Shown: in pieces, positions 33,619 through 43,183 of the stretch
Layout of the letters: each line of letters begins with the position of its first letter
How positions within the stretch are numbered: position 1 is the stretch's first letter
Origin: Verrucomicrobiota bacterium
Lineage (GTDB): Bacteria; Verrucomicrobiota; Verrucomicrobiia; Verrucomicrobiales; Akkermansiaceae
Direction of reading: 5' to 3'
Assembly: GCA_017301995.1 (NCBI GenBank)
Contig: JAFLEH010000034.1
Location: 21,626 to 85,625, forward strand
DNA: 64,000 bases
Translations under genes and position numbers: made by a program
Notes under the pieces: generated by a model
Database searches by the model: none
What the model saw: the letters and a program-made list of their open reading frames with translations, nothing else
Told to the model about the DNA's origin: nothing

Positions 33619-34518
33619 ATGAAACATCTTCTATCCATCGAACAATTGTCCGCCGCGGAAATCTCGGCGCTGCTGGACTCCGCCCTCGAACTCAAGGCCG
33701 CGCGGGGCAGTCACGCGCAACCGCTCGCCGGGCAGACCTGGGCGATGGTTTTCACCAAATCCTCCACCCGCACCCGGGTCTCGTTCGAAGTCGGCATCCG
33801 CGAACTCGGCGGTTTTCCGATGTTCCTTTCGAAAAACGACATCCAGCTCGGCCGCGGCGAGCCGATCAAGGACACCGCGCGGGTGTTGGGAAGAATGGTT
33901 CACGGCGCCGTGATCCGGACGTTTGCCCAACAGGACGTGGTGGACTTCGCGGAGTACTCCGGCATCCCGACGGTCAACGCTCTAACCGACGACGAGCATC
34001 CGTGCCAGATCCTCGCGGATTTGCTCACGGTGCGGGAGCGGCTCGGCGGATGGGAAGGTCGCAAGGTGGCGTTCGTCGGCGACGGCTTTTCCAACATGAC
34101 CCGCTCATGGATGTGGGCGGCGAAACGGCTGGGCTTCGAACTGGCGGTGGCGTCGCCCCCGGCCTGCCAGCCGCCCGCGGATTTCCTCGCCACGCTGGAC
34201 GCGCCAAACGTGACCGTTGGCTCGGACCCGCTGGTGGCAGTGGCGGACGCGTCCGTCATCAACACCGACGTGTGGCTCTCGATGGGCCAGGAGGGCCAGT
34301 TGGAGAAAGAACAGGAGTTCGCGGGCTTTGAGGTGAACTCACGCATGCTCGTTGACGCGGCGGAAGGCCACATCGTGCTCCATTGCCTGCCTGCCTACCG
34401 GGGAAAGGAAATCTCCGACGAAACGCTGGAGGCCCACGCGGGCGCCATTTTCCAACAGGCCGAAAACCGGCTTCATGCCCAGAAAGCGGTGCTCGTGGCG
34501 CTATGTGCCAAGCACTAA
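33619..34518 (+). CDS. argF: Ornithine carbamoyltransferase
   Basis: It joins carbamoyl phosphate to ornithine to give citrulline. It has 299 residues, slightly short for the family but complete: the carbamoyl-phosphate loop K-S-S-T-R-T-R-V-S-F, the H-P-C-Q-I-L-A-D motif and the ornithine-site L-H-C-L-P-A-Y-R-G-K-E are all present. Directly downstream of argD. Confidence 0.93.
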   Translation: MKHLLSIEQLSAAEISALLDSALELKAARGSHAQPLAGQTWAMVFTKSSTRTRVSFEVGIRELGGFPMFLSKNDIQLGRGEPIKDTARVLGRMVHGAVIRTFAQQDVVDFAEYSGIPTVNALTDDEHPCQILADLLTVRERLGGWEGRKVAFVGDGFSNMTRSWMWAAKRLGFELAVASPPACQPPADFLATLDAPNVTVGSDPLVAVADASVINTDVWLSMGQEGQLEKEQEFAGFEVNSRMLVDAAEGHIVLHCLPAYRGKEISDETLEAHAGAIFQQAENRLHAQKAVLVALCAKH

Positions 34519-34594
34519 GCACCAAATCTCAAATCTCAAATTCGAAATCTGAAACTTAATACTCAAAACCTTCCCTCCCGTTGATCGTTAGCGA

Positions 34595-35611
34595 ATGATT
34601 TCCCGCCGCAAACTGCAGTATCCGGTTTCCTCCGCGTTGCGGCAGTATCTCTATCATTTCGACCGCTTGCGGGACATCCCGCAGGTGTATTGGGAACTCT
34701 GCCGGTTCACGGGGGCGATCCCCTACGAGGATCCGAAAGGCCGCGAGACACTCTGGGTCACCGTGATGTATCCGCGCGAGGTGTTCGCCGAACTGCGGCC
34801 ACGCCTGACCAGCATCTACACCGAGCTGAAGCTCGGCCGCGACGAGGCCCAGCACGAGCACCTGCTCGTGGACCGGATCGACTTCGGCGACTTCGGCAAC
34901 TCAAAGCCGTTCCGCATTCGGATCACCAATGTGTTCAACGACAACTCGGACTATTTCTACGTCAAACAGGCCGACGCTTCGCGGATCTACGGGCTGGAGT
35001 TGGAACACATCCTCTCGCCCAACCGGATCAACTATCTGGTCAACGGCACCACGCTGATCGAGGAGCACATCGCCGGCGTGCCGGGAGACGTCTTCCTCCG
35101 CGACCACTTGCCGCAGCCGGGGCTGAACAAGGTGCGTATCGCCAAGGAGTTCACCAAGTTCAACGAGCGGTGTTTCATTCGTTTGTTAGGTGACATGCGG
35201 TCGTCCAACTACATCGTGGAAATCACGCCGGACTTCGAGGAAGTCCAATACCGCGTGCGGCCGATCGACTTCGACGAGCAGTCCTACGAAGGCCATGGCG
35301 GGACCTATCTCGCGATGCGCTACGGTTCGAACCGCGCGATCACCCGGTTGGCGTTCCAGGTGCTCAACCGCAAGACGATCGAGCAATACGTCGCCGAGGA
35401 GCACGCGCAGATGGCGCGCAGGGCGAAGGTCGAGAGCGGGCGCCTGCGGGCGTTGCTGGGAATCATGGCCCGCGAGGAACTCGCTCCGCGCGAGCATGTG
35501 GCCGGATTGGCGCTCGATCTGAACCGGATGCACGGCACCGACAGCTTCACCCATTGCCAGACCATGGGCGAGCTGACCGCCAAGCACATATCAATGTTGT
35601 TGGAAATCTGA
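34595..35611 (+). CDS. Conserved protein of unknown function upstream of polA
   Basis: It has 338 residues, soluble, with no signal peptide or membrane helix. The sequence is dense in charged and aromatic residues, with R-R-K-L-Q-Y-P-V at the start, D-R-I-D-F-G-D-F-G-N and I-R-I-T-N-V-F-N-D-N in the middle, and a helical C-terminal third. Conserved-looking composition and GC match the housekeeping neighbours. No family recognised; it lies 22 bases before polA, so a DNA- or RNA-related role is possible by association only. Confidence 0.8.
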   Translation: MISRRKLQYPVSSALRQYLYHFDRLRDIPQVYWELCRFTGAIPYEDPKGRETLWVTVMYPREVFAELRPRLTSIYTELKLGRDEAQHEHLLVDRIDFGDFGNSKPFRIRITNVFNDNSDYFYVKQADASRIYGLELEHILSPNRINYLVNGTTLIEEHIAGVPGDVFLRDHLPQPGLNKVRIAKEFTKFNERCFIRLLGDMRSSNYIVEITPDFEEVQYRVRPIDFDEQSYEGHGGTYLAMRYGSNRAITRLAFQVLNRKTIEQYVAEEHAQMARRAKVESGRLRALLGIMAREELAPREHVAGLALDLNRMHGTDSFTHCQTMGELTAKHISMLLEI

Positions 35612-35633
35612 AACCCATACCCCTCGGACCAGT

Positions 35634-38432
35634 ATGCGACTATTTTTGCTAGATGGAATGGCGCTGATCTATCGGGCGCATTTCGCGTTTATCCAGAATC
35701 CGATCCGGAATTCGAAAGGGGTCAACACCTCCGCGCTTTACGGATTCATCAACACGTTGCTGGGGATCATCGAAGGTGAGAAACCCACCCACCTCGGCGT
35801 GGCGTTCGATACCTCGGCTCCCACTCCCAGACATCTGAAATTTCCCGCCTACAAGGCGCAGCGCGACGAGATGCCGGAGGAACTGGCGGCTTCGATTCCG
35901 CATGTGAAAGCGCTGTGCCGTGCCTTCCATATTCCGGTGCTGGAGTTGGATGGCTTCGAGGCGGATGACATCATCGGCACGCTGGTGAAGCGGGCGGAGA
36001 CGGCGGGTTTTGAGTCCTACATGGTCACTCCGGACAAGGATTTCGCGCAGTTGGTCTCCGAACGCACGTCCATCTGGAAACCCGGCCGCAAGGGGAACGA
36101 GCACGAGGTGTTAGGTCTTGCGGAGATCCTCAAACAATGGGAGGTCGAACGACCGGAACAGGTGATCGACATTCTCGGGCTGTGGGGCGACGCTTCCGAC
36201 AATATCCCGGGAATGCCCGGCGTGGGGGAGAAGACCGCCAAGAAGCTCATCGCGGAGTTCGGATCGGTGGAAAATCTGTTGGCCAACGCCGCCAGGCTCA
36301 AGGGCAAGCAGCGGGAGAACGCGGAAGCCTACGCGGACCAGGCGCTGCTTTCCAAAGAACTGGCGACCATCATCACCGATGTGCCGGTGGAAGTGACTTG
36401 GGGTGATCTTGAGATCGGTCCCCGGGACGACGAGGCTCTCAAGATGCTTCTAACTGAGTTTGAATTCCGCACCCTGACCCGGCGGCTGTTTCCGGAGGGA
36501 AGCGGCGGGTCCGCGAAGGATGAGGAAATTGTCGGCGAAACCGAGGTGTCCGCGCCGACATTGTTTGAAACGTTCCGCACGATCCGCGAGGTGCCGCATG
36601 AGTATCACCTCGCCAATACGCCCGAACTCCGCAAGCGGTTGTTCGCGGAGTTGGGACGGCAGAACGCGTTCTGCTTCGATACCGAAACCACCGGACTGGA
36701 CCGGTTCGGCGCATGTTTGTTAGGAATCGCGTTCTCGTGGCGCGCTCACGAGGGATGGTATCTTCCGGTGGATGATCTGGAAGCGCTGCGGCCCGATTTG
36801 GCGAAGGTCTTTTCCTCGGGAGCGGAGAAGATCGGACACAATCTCAAGTTCGACCTCGCGATCCTCTCCCGGCATGGTTTCCGGGTGGAGGGGCCGTTCT
36901 TCGACACGATGCTCGCGGACACGATCGTTGCCCCCGAGCGGCGGCATTCGATGGATTATCTCTCGGAAGTGATGTTGGGTTATACGTCGGTGAAGCTTGC
37001 CGAGATCGCTGCCGCGCCGGTGGCTGCGGCGGAGCCGGCGGCGGATTTGTTCGATTTCGCGGTCCAGACCAAGCCAACGAAGGAACTGGACATGAAATCG
37101 GTGCCGCTGGAGCGCCTCGCCGAATATGCCGCGGAGGATGCCGACGTGACCTGGCGGCTCGCGGACAAGCTCAAGCCGATGCTTGAGGAATCCGGGCAGG
37201 AACTGGTGCTAACCGGCATCGAAGGTCCCTTGCTTCCGGTGCTGGTAAGGATGGAAATGGAAGGCATCGCGATCGATTCCGGCGCGCTGGCGGAGATCGG
37301 AAACGAATTGCAGGAGCAGATAGACAGCTTGGCCGGTTCTATCCAGAAACACGCGGGAACGCCATTCAATCCGGCCTCTCCCAAACAGCTCGGGCAGATT
37401 CTGTTCGATCATCTCGGCCTGGCCGACAAGGCGAAGAAAACCAAAACCGGCCAATACAAGACCGACGAGCAGACGCTCGCGTCGCTGGAGGGGAAACACC
37501 CGATCATTTCGGACATTCTTGCGTGGCGCGAGGCGACCAAGCTGAAGTCCACTTATTTGGACGCGCTGCCATCGCACATCGTTCCCGCCACCGGGCGGGT
37601 CCACACCCATTTCCACCAACTCGTGGCCGCGACGGGCAGGTTGGCGTCGTCTGATCCCAATCTCCAGAACATTCCGGTTCGGTCGGAGGCCGGGCGCCGC
37701 ATCCGCCGCGCGTTTGTGGCCCGTGGGCCGGGATATGAGATCCTCAGTTGCGACTACTCGCAGATCGAATTGCGGATCATGGCCGCACTGGCCAATGACG
37801 AGGCGATGATCGAGGCGTTCCGTTCGGGCGAGGACATCCACTCCGCCACGGCGGCGAAGGTGTTCGAGGTTTCCCGCGCGGAGGTGACATCCGACATGCG
37901 GCGGACGGCGAAGATGGTGAATTTCGGCATTATCTATGGGATTTCGGCTTTCGGTCTTTCACAACGGTTAGGAATTCCGCGCGGCGAGGCCGCGGCGGTG
38001 ATCGAGGCCTACTTCCGCGAGTACCCCGCGATCAGGGAATTCATGGATCGTACGGTCAACGAAGCGCGGGAGGCGGGCTATGTGGCCACCCTGGCGGGAC
38101 GGCGCCGGTCGTTTCCGGATTTGCTTTCGTCCAATCAGAACCTGCGCGGCAATGCCGAGCGCGCCGCGATCAACACGCCGATCCAGGGCACCGCGGCGGA
38201 CATGATCAAGCTGGCAATGGTCCGGATCGACGAGTTGCTGCGGGAAGGAAACTATCAAACCCGCATGTTGCTTCAGGTGCATGACGAACTGGTGTTCGAT
38301 CTCGCGGTGGGCGAGCGCGACGAGCTGGTACCCCGGATTCTCCATCTGATGAAAACCGCTCTGCCGCTGCCGCAGGGTGTGCCGGTGGAGGTCGAATCCG
38401 GCACCGGGCCGGACTGGCTTGCGGCGCATTGA
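35634..38432 (+). CDS. polA: DNA polymerase I
   Basis: It has 932 residues in three parts: a 5'-3' exonuclease/flap domain (residues ~1-290, with V-A-F-D-T-S and D-G-F-E-A-D-D), a 3'-5' exonuclease domain (about 320-520) with an intact F-D-T-E-T-T-G, and the polymerase domain. Polymerase motif A is S-Q-I-E-L-R, motif B is R-R-T-A-K-M-V-N-F-G-I-I-Y-G, and motif C is V-H-D-E-L-V-F. All catalytic acids are in place, so proofreading should be active. Fills gaps in repair and Okazaki fragment processing. Confidence 0.95.
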   Translation: MRLFLLDGMALIYRAHFAFIQNPIRNSKGVNTSALYGFINTLLGIIEGEKPTHLGVAFDTSAPTPRHLKFPAYKAQRDEMPEELAASIPHVKALCRAFHIPVLELDGFEADDIIGTLVKRAETAGFESYMVTPDKDFAQLVSERTSIWKPGRKGNEHEVLGLAEILKQWEVERPEQVIDILGLWGDASDNIPGMPGVGEKTAKKLIAEFGSVENLLANAARLKGKQRENAEAYADQALLSKELATIITDVPVEVTWGDLEIGPRDDEALKMLLTEFEFRTLTRRLFPEGSGGSAKDEEIVGETEVSAPTLFETFRTIREVPHEYHLANTPELRKRLFAELGRQNAFCFDTETTGLDRFGACLLGIAFSWRAHEGWYLPVDDLEALRPDLAKVFSSGAEKIGHNLKFDLAILSRHGFRVEGPFFDTMLADTIVAPERRHSMDYLSEVMLGYTSVKLAEIAAAPVAAAEPAADLFDFAVQTKPTKELDMKSVPLERLAEYAAEDADVTWRLADKLKPMLEESGQELVLTGIEGPLLPVLVRMEMEGIAIDSGALAEIGNELQEQIDSLAGSIQKHAGTPFNPASPKQLGQILFDHLGLADKAKKTKTGQYKTDEQTLASLEGKHPIISDILAWREATKLKSTYLDALPSHIVPATGRVHTHFHQLVAATGRLASSDPNLQNIPVRSEAGRRIRRAFVARGPGYEILSCDYSQIELRIMAALANDEAMIEAFRSGEDIHSATAAKVFEVSRAEVTSDMRRTAKMVNFGIIYGISAFGLSQRLGIPRGEAAAVIEAYFREYPAIREFMDRTVNEAREAGYVATLAGRRRSFPDLLSSNQNLRGNAERAAINTPIQGTAADMIKLAMVRIDELLREGNYQTRMLLQVHDELVFDLAVGERDELVPRILHLMKTALPLPQGVPVEVESGTGPDWLAAH

Positions 38433-38494
38433 TGTTAGAAGGGCGGGCGGGATTGGGGCTGGACGCGGGGCCGGGGTGCGGGTAAACGGGGCGC

Positions 38495-39808
38495 ATGACC
38501 GTGCGCACACGCTTCGCTCCCTCTCCGACCGGCTACCTCCATGTGGGGGGAGCCCGGACGGCATTGTTCAACTGGCTGTTCGCCCGCCGGATGGGCGGGG
38601 TGTTCATTCTGCGGGTGGAGGACACCGATGAGGCGCGCAATACCGATGAGGCGCGGCAGGCGATTTTCGATGGTCTGGGCTGGCTGGGAATGGATTGGGA
38701 CGAGGGCCCCGGCAAGGGCGGTCCGTGCGGCCCATATTTCCAAAGCGAGCGGAAAGCCATCTACGACGCGTGGTTCGAAAAACTGCGTGCGGCGGATCGC
38801 GTCTATCAGGACGGCGGCGCGTGGCGTTTCCGCTTCGACCGCAAACCGGTGACGATGAACGATCTGGTGTGCGGCGAGGTGACCATCGATTACCGGGACG
38901 AGTCCAACACGCCTGACATGGTGGTGCGCCGCTCCGACGGGAGTTATGTGTTTCATTTCGTCAATGTGGTGGACGACCTGGAGATGGGAATCACCCACGT
39001 GATCCGGGGTGAGGACCACCTGATGAACACGCCCAAGCATTTGCAGTTGATCGAGGCATTCGGAGGCACTGCGCCGCAATACGCCCATATTCCGCTGATC
39101 CTGAATCAGGATGGATCGAAAATGTCCAAACGTGACGAAGGGGCGGCGGTGGGGGACTATCCGCGCCAGGGATTTCTGCCGGAGGCGGTGGTCAATTTCA
39201 TTGCGCTGTTAGGTTGGTCGTCCAAGACCGACGAGGAAATCTTCACGACGGCGGAACTGGCGGACCGGTTCTCGCTGGAGGCGGTGAACCGCGCGCCCGC
39301 GCGGTTCGACATCGAGAAATGCCGTTGGGTGAACCAGCAGCATCTCGCGCGGCTGGATGCAGCCGGGTTTGCCGCCAAGGCGGAGGAATTCGTGAGGGGA
39401 GCGGGGCTGCCGGTGGGGGGCGATTGGCCCGCCGCCGTGGCGTTGGTTAGAGACCGGGTCAGGTTGCTGGGCGAGGTGCCCGGCGAGGTGGGGTTTCTTC
39501 TGACGGACCGCTATGCCGACGATCCCGAGGCGGTGGCAAAGGTGGCCGGGAATCCCGCCGCGACGGGGTTGTTGGAAAATCTCGCTTCGACGTTGCCCGG
39601 ACTGCCCGCCATCGCGGACGCGGAGGCGGCCAAAGCCGTGCTCAAGCAAATCGCCGACGCTGCGGGTGTGAAACCCGGCGCGCTGATGTTCCCGCTGCGG
39701 GTGGCGCTTTCCGGCCGCGCCCACGGCCCGGATCTGGGCGGAATGATGGTATTGTTAGGTAACGCGAGGTGCGCGGAACGGATCAACCGGTTGGTGGCGA
39801 AGCTGTGA
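38495..39808 (+). CDS. gltX: Glutamate--tRNA ligase
   Basis: This class I aminoacyl-tRNA synthetase charges tRNA-Glu (or tRNA-Gln in a non-discriminating form). It has 437 residues; the HIGH-type motif P-T-G-Y-L-H-V-G-G and the KMSKS motif S-K-M-S-K-R are present, with an all-helical C-terminal anticodon domain. Its stop codon overlaps the GTG start of aroE, so translation is coupled. Confidence 0.94.
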   Translation: MTVRTRFAPSPTGYLHVGGARTALFNWLFARRMGGVFILRVEDTDEARNTDEARQAIFDGLGWLGMDWDEGPGKGGPCGPYFQSERKAIYDAWFEKLRAADRVYQDGGAWRFRFDRKPVTMNDLVCGEVTIDYRDESNTPDMVVRRSDGSYVFHFVNVVDDLEMGITHVIRGEDHLMNTPKHLQLIEAFGGTAPQYAHIPLILNQDGSKMSKRDEGAAVGDYPRQGFLPEAVVNFIALLGWSSKTDEEIFTTAELADRFSLEAVNRAPARFDIEKCRWVNQQHLARLDAAGFAAKAEEFVRGAGLPVGGDWPAAVALVRDRVRLLGEVPGEVGFLLTDRYADDPEAVAKVAGNPAATGLLENLASTLPGLPAIADAEAAKAVLKQIADAAGVKPGALMFPLRVALSGRAHGPDLGGMMVLLGNARCAERINRLVAKL

Positions 39809-40701
39809 AGGAAGTTTACGAAATCGACGATCTAGCGAACCGAACGTTGTTGGACGCCGGGGCGGACCGTCCGGCGCGTCTGGCGGTGTTCGGGCAGCCG
39901 ATCGCCCATTCGGCGTCGCCGCGGATGCATCAGGCCGCGCTGGATGCGGACGGGATCGCCGCGCGCTACATCCGGATCGAAGTGCCGCCCGGCAGGGTGG
40001 GGGAGGCGTTGGGGCGGATGCGGGACTTGGGTTTCATCGGCTGCAATATAACCGTTCCGCACAAGCTGGAGGTGATGGGTGTCTGCGACGAGGTGGACCC
40101 CGCGGCGCGGGCCTTGGGCGCGGTCAACACGGTGCGCTTCGATGCCGATGGGACACGCGGGTTCAACACCGATGGCCCCGGGTTCGCCGCTGCGGTTAGG
40201 GAAACGCTGGGGCTGGAACTGCGCGGGCTGCGGGTGGCGATTCTCGGCGCGGGCGGTGGCGCGGGCCGGGCTCTGGCCGCGCAGTGTGTCCTGTCCGGCG
40301 TGGAGCGGGTGCTGCTGGTGAACCGGACGGTTTCCAAACTGGATGAACTCGAGAAACACCTTGGCGCCTTGGGAAGCGGCAGCGATCTGCGGCTGATGGA
40401 TTTTTCGGATCCCGGCCTGGCGGAATCGTGCCGGGACTGCGGGCTGATCGTGAATGCTTCTTCGGTGGGGCTGAAGGCGGGCGATCCGGCGTTGTTGCCT
40501 GACTCATGTTTCACTCCGGGCCAGGGTGTTTACGACTGCATCTATCAACCGCCGGTGACGCCGCTGTTGGCTGCCGCCCTTGCGTGCGGCTGCCGGGTGG
40601 CAAACGGGCGTTCGATGCTGATCCATCAGGGCGCGCTGGCCTATCGGCTGTGGTTTCCGGGCAGAGATCCGCTGCTCACGATGGCGGCGGCGCTGGGGTG
40701 A
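39805..40701 (+). CDS. aroE: Shikimate dehydrogenase
   Basis: It reduces 3-dehydroshikimate to shikimate with NADPH. It has 298 residues from the GTG at 39805, chosen for the GTGA overlap with gltX. The shikimate-binding S-A-S-P, the catalytic Lys in N-I-T-V-P-H-K, the Asp in N-T-D-G and the glycine-rich G-A-G-G-G-A-G-R nucleotide loop are visible. Confidence 0.93.
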   Translation: MKEVYEIDDLANRTLLDAGADRPARLAVFGQPIAHSASPRMHQAALDADGIAARYIRIEVPPGRVGEALGRMRDLGFIGCNITVPHKLEVMGVCDEVDPAARALGAVNTVRFDADGTRGFNTDGPGFAAAVRETLGLELRGLRVAILGAGGGAGRALAAQCVLSGVERVLLVNRTVSKLDELEKHLGALGSGSDLRLMDFSDPGLAESCRDCGLIVNASSVGLKAGDPALLPDSCFTPGQGVYDCIYQPPVTPLLAAALACGCRVANGRSMLIHQGALAYRLWFPGRDPLLTMAAALG

Positions 40702-40710
40702 GGATGATTG

Positions 40711-41835
40711 CTAGGGCGTTTCCGGCTCCGGTTTCACTCCGGGATCATCGGTGCTCAGCCAGTGACAGGCGTTGACCTTGATGAGGTCGAACTTCCATTT
40801 GCCGCCCTCGGGCTGATCGTTGGAACTGCGGCGGAGAGTGACGCGGACGCGCAGCATGTCATCCTCTTCCAGGCCGGCCAATGTGGAGCCGAAAGGGGAC
40901 ACGCCGTCCGTGCGTTGCTTGAATCCGGCGGTTAGAATCCGTCCATCCGGGCTGTCCCGGCGGAGGATGATCTCGATGTTAGGTTGGCCGGTTTCCCGCG
41001 GATGGCCGAAGCGCGGCGGAGAAATGACCAGATCCATGTGGCTGGATGCCGGACCATCGCGGGTGACCCGCTGGCGGGCCAGTAGGCGGAACTCCGCTTC
41101 GGGAGGCCCCTCACCCGAGACGAAAAGCGACCATGGGTACGGTTGGTAGCGGGCGAAATGCTCCCAGTCGATACGCCATTCTCCGTCCTCTTGTACAAAC
41201 ACGCAATCAATGATGAGACCGTCGGTGGATTTCCAGCGGGTTTCGATGGCTTGTCGACCGGGAATCGACAGGAGCGAGTTTTCGGTGTTGCGCAATGTGG
41301 AAGGTTCCAGTCTGGGCAGGGGATTGAGCGAGTGGAACCGGGACATTCGTCCGGCGGTGGCCAGCGGATCTTTGACAAACTGGTTGCGCTCCTCATCGGT
41401 ACTGGCGCCGAGGTAGCCGGTTAGGGTGACGGAACAATCGGGTAGGGCTTTGTCGAGTTTGACGACCGCTTCGTCGCCGGCGGTTCCTTTGACTGAATTC
41501 GCCACTGAGTCCGCCGTTTGCTTTTCTGGCGGATCGTCGGGCCAGATCAGCTTGACCGAAACCACAACAACCACCATGGTTAGAAGCCAGCCGAATACGA
41601 GTCTGGCGACGAGCGAGTTGCGCCGCTTTCGTCTTCCCTCGTGGTGTTCGCGGTGGTCTTGGGCATCATCGTCTTGCGCGGCTTCCGCTTTCTGCCCGTC
41701 ACTTTGGGCGCGGGAGGGTTGTGGCTCGACGCCAAGGGATGGGTCGCGGCCGCATTTGGTGCAGACGCGCTCGTCCGGGTCGCCGGGCGGGGCTTGAAAG
41801 AACGAGCCACACCGGCCGCAATGAAACCATTCCAT
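40711..41835 (-). CDS. Zinc-ribbon membrane protein, paralogue A
   Basis: It has 374 residues from the ATG at 41835 (an ATG at 41850 adds five residues). The N terminus has two CxxC knuckles (C-G-R-C, C-T-K-C) forming a zinc ribbon, then a charged low-complexity linker, one transmembrane helix (about 80-100), and a large extracytoplasmic domain. The end of that domain shares layout with the next gene: a D-W-E motif, a P-F/W-S-L-F patch and a final V-R-V-T-L strand set, so the two are tandem paralogues. Function unknown. Confidence 0.75.
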   Translation of the reverse strand: MEWFHCGRCGSFFQAPPGDPDERVCTKCGRDPSLGVEPQPSRAQSDGQKAEAAQDDDAQDHREHHEGRRKRRNSLVARLVFGWLLTMVVVVVSVKLIWPDDPPEKQTADSVANSVKGTAGDEAVVKLDKALPDCSVTLTGYLGASTDEERNQFVKDPLATAGRMSRFHSLNPLPRLEPSTLRNTENSLLSIPGRQAIETRWKSTDGLIIDCVFVQEDGEWRIDWEHFARYQPYPWSLFVSGEGPPEAEFRLLARQRVTRDGPASSHMDLVISPPRFGHPRETGQPNIEIILRRDSPDGRILTAGFKQRTDGVSPFGSTLAGLEEDDMLRVRVTLRRSSNDQPEGGKWKFDLIKVNACHWLSTDDPGVKPEPETP

Positions 41836-41859
41836 GTTTTGATCGGGCACGGGCGGAGT

Positions 41860-43074
41860 CTAGGGTGAAACCCACTCGTTGTGAAGCATCTCGGTGATCA
41901 ACCACTGGTTTTTCTGCGTTCCGCTTTGATCGGGCGGGGACAGCGTGACGGTCATGGGAAGCTCTCCATGCTCGCTTTCGAGGAGGATTCCGGAGGGAAA
42001 GTACGCCATGATGGCATTGTCCGCCGGGCTGCCGATCTTGGCGTAGGCCCACACCACCGCGGTCTGATCGGGCGAAAGCAGCTTGAAGGATCGATAGAGC
42101 GCCTCGGGAAATGCCTGGGTGAAAAACGTGTCGGGTTTGACGAACGCGCGGGTTTTTCCGCCGGTGCCCTTGCCTTGTACGAGCATTTCGAAGGGAGTGG
42201 AGCAGTATCCGGTGGTCGCCTCCCAGTCCAGCTTGAGCACTTCGTTCTCCCGGACGAAATAGGCGCGGAAGCGGGACAAATCCGGCAGAGCCCCGCAAAG
42301 CAGGCCGAATCCCCGGCCGGATTCGTTCCCGGTTTCCCACGGGCAGACTTCAGGCTCGCTCCAGTTCGCGGGCACGTTCCAGGGGGTCCAGTCGCGGGTG
42401 ATGCGTTCGACGAGTGAGTCGCGGTCGCGGACAAATGGCAGGATGTCCGAAGCGGAACGGGCTTTCGCATAAGTCGCGAGCAGCGCGCGAGATTGCCGGT
42501 CACTGCTTCCATCGATTTCGAATCCCACAACCTCCGGGAGTTTCTCGCGTTCTTCGAGAAGGGATTCTTGAGTCCCGTGTTCCTCGTCGGTGTTTCGGAT
42601 CCAGAGTTGTTGGATGGTTAGGGCTGCCGCGAGCAGCATGGCGACCGCGATGCCGGACCGGATCAGCCAGCGGTGGGATTGCTTCGGTTTCTCGCCCCAC
42701 TCGAGGTGTTCTTCCTTGATCTTCCCTCCGAGTGGTTTCGGTGACGGAGGCGGGGCCTGCTCCCGTCTGTCAACGATCATGTGGGTGGGCTGAAACGGTT
42801 GGTCGGCCGTGGGGCAGTCGAGTTTCACGACCGCGGCGTCTTCGGAATCGCCGATTCTCAGACCGGTTCGGACTTTGGCGGTGATTTGCAGTCCCATTTC
42901 CACTTTGGTCCGTTTTCTGGCGGGTTTGGCGGATGCCGGAAGCTGCTCGCGCTTTGGGGGCAGAATGGTGCGGTCGATCGCCTGTTCCTCGGCCAGCAAC
43001 TCCGGATCGTCCCACTCGTCGTCGTACGACGCGGGATCAAGGCGGGGAGTCGGTTCGGGTTCGGGAATCGGCAT
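41860..43074 (-). CDS. Membrane protein, paralogue B
   Basis: It has 404 residues: an acidic/proline N-terminal cytoplasmic part of about 135 residues (no zinc ribbon), one transmembrane helix (about 138-158) and an extracytoplasmic domain parallel to that of paralogue A (L-D-W-E, then a C-terminal M-T-V-T-L-S plus W-L-I-T-E-M-L-H-N-E-W). It lies 24 bases upstream of paralogue A, so the pair is co-transcribed. The extracytoplasmic domain may sense or bind something at the surface; no assignment is possible. Confidence 0.7.
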   Translation of the reverse strand: MPIPEPEPTPRLDPASYDDEWDDPELLAEEQAIDRTILPPKREQLPASAKPARKRTKVEMGLQITAKVRTGLRIGDSEDAAVVKLDCPTADQPFQPTHMIVDRREQAPPPSPKPLGGKIKEEHLEWGEKPKQSHRWLIRSGIAVAMLLAAALTIQQLWIRNTDEEHGTQESLLEEREKLPEVVGFEIDGSSDRQSRALLATYAKARSASDILPFVRDRDSLVERITRDWTPWNVPANWSEPEVCPWETGNESGRGFGLLCGALPDLSRFRAYFVRENEVLKLDWEATTGYCSTPFEMLVQGKGTGGKTRAFVKPDTFFTQAFPEALYRSFKLLSPDQTAVVWAYAKIGSPADNAIMAYFPSGILLESEHGELPMTVTLSPPDQSGTQKNQWLITEMLHNEWVSP

Positions 43075-43183
43075 GAAACGCGGGGCGGGGGAAAATGGGG
43101 CAAACGCCGCGTGTTGGCAAGCATGGAACCGCTTGCGACGGGGAACCCGGGTACTATCATCTCCGGGTTTCGGGTCGGTGGTC

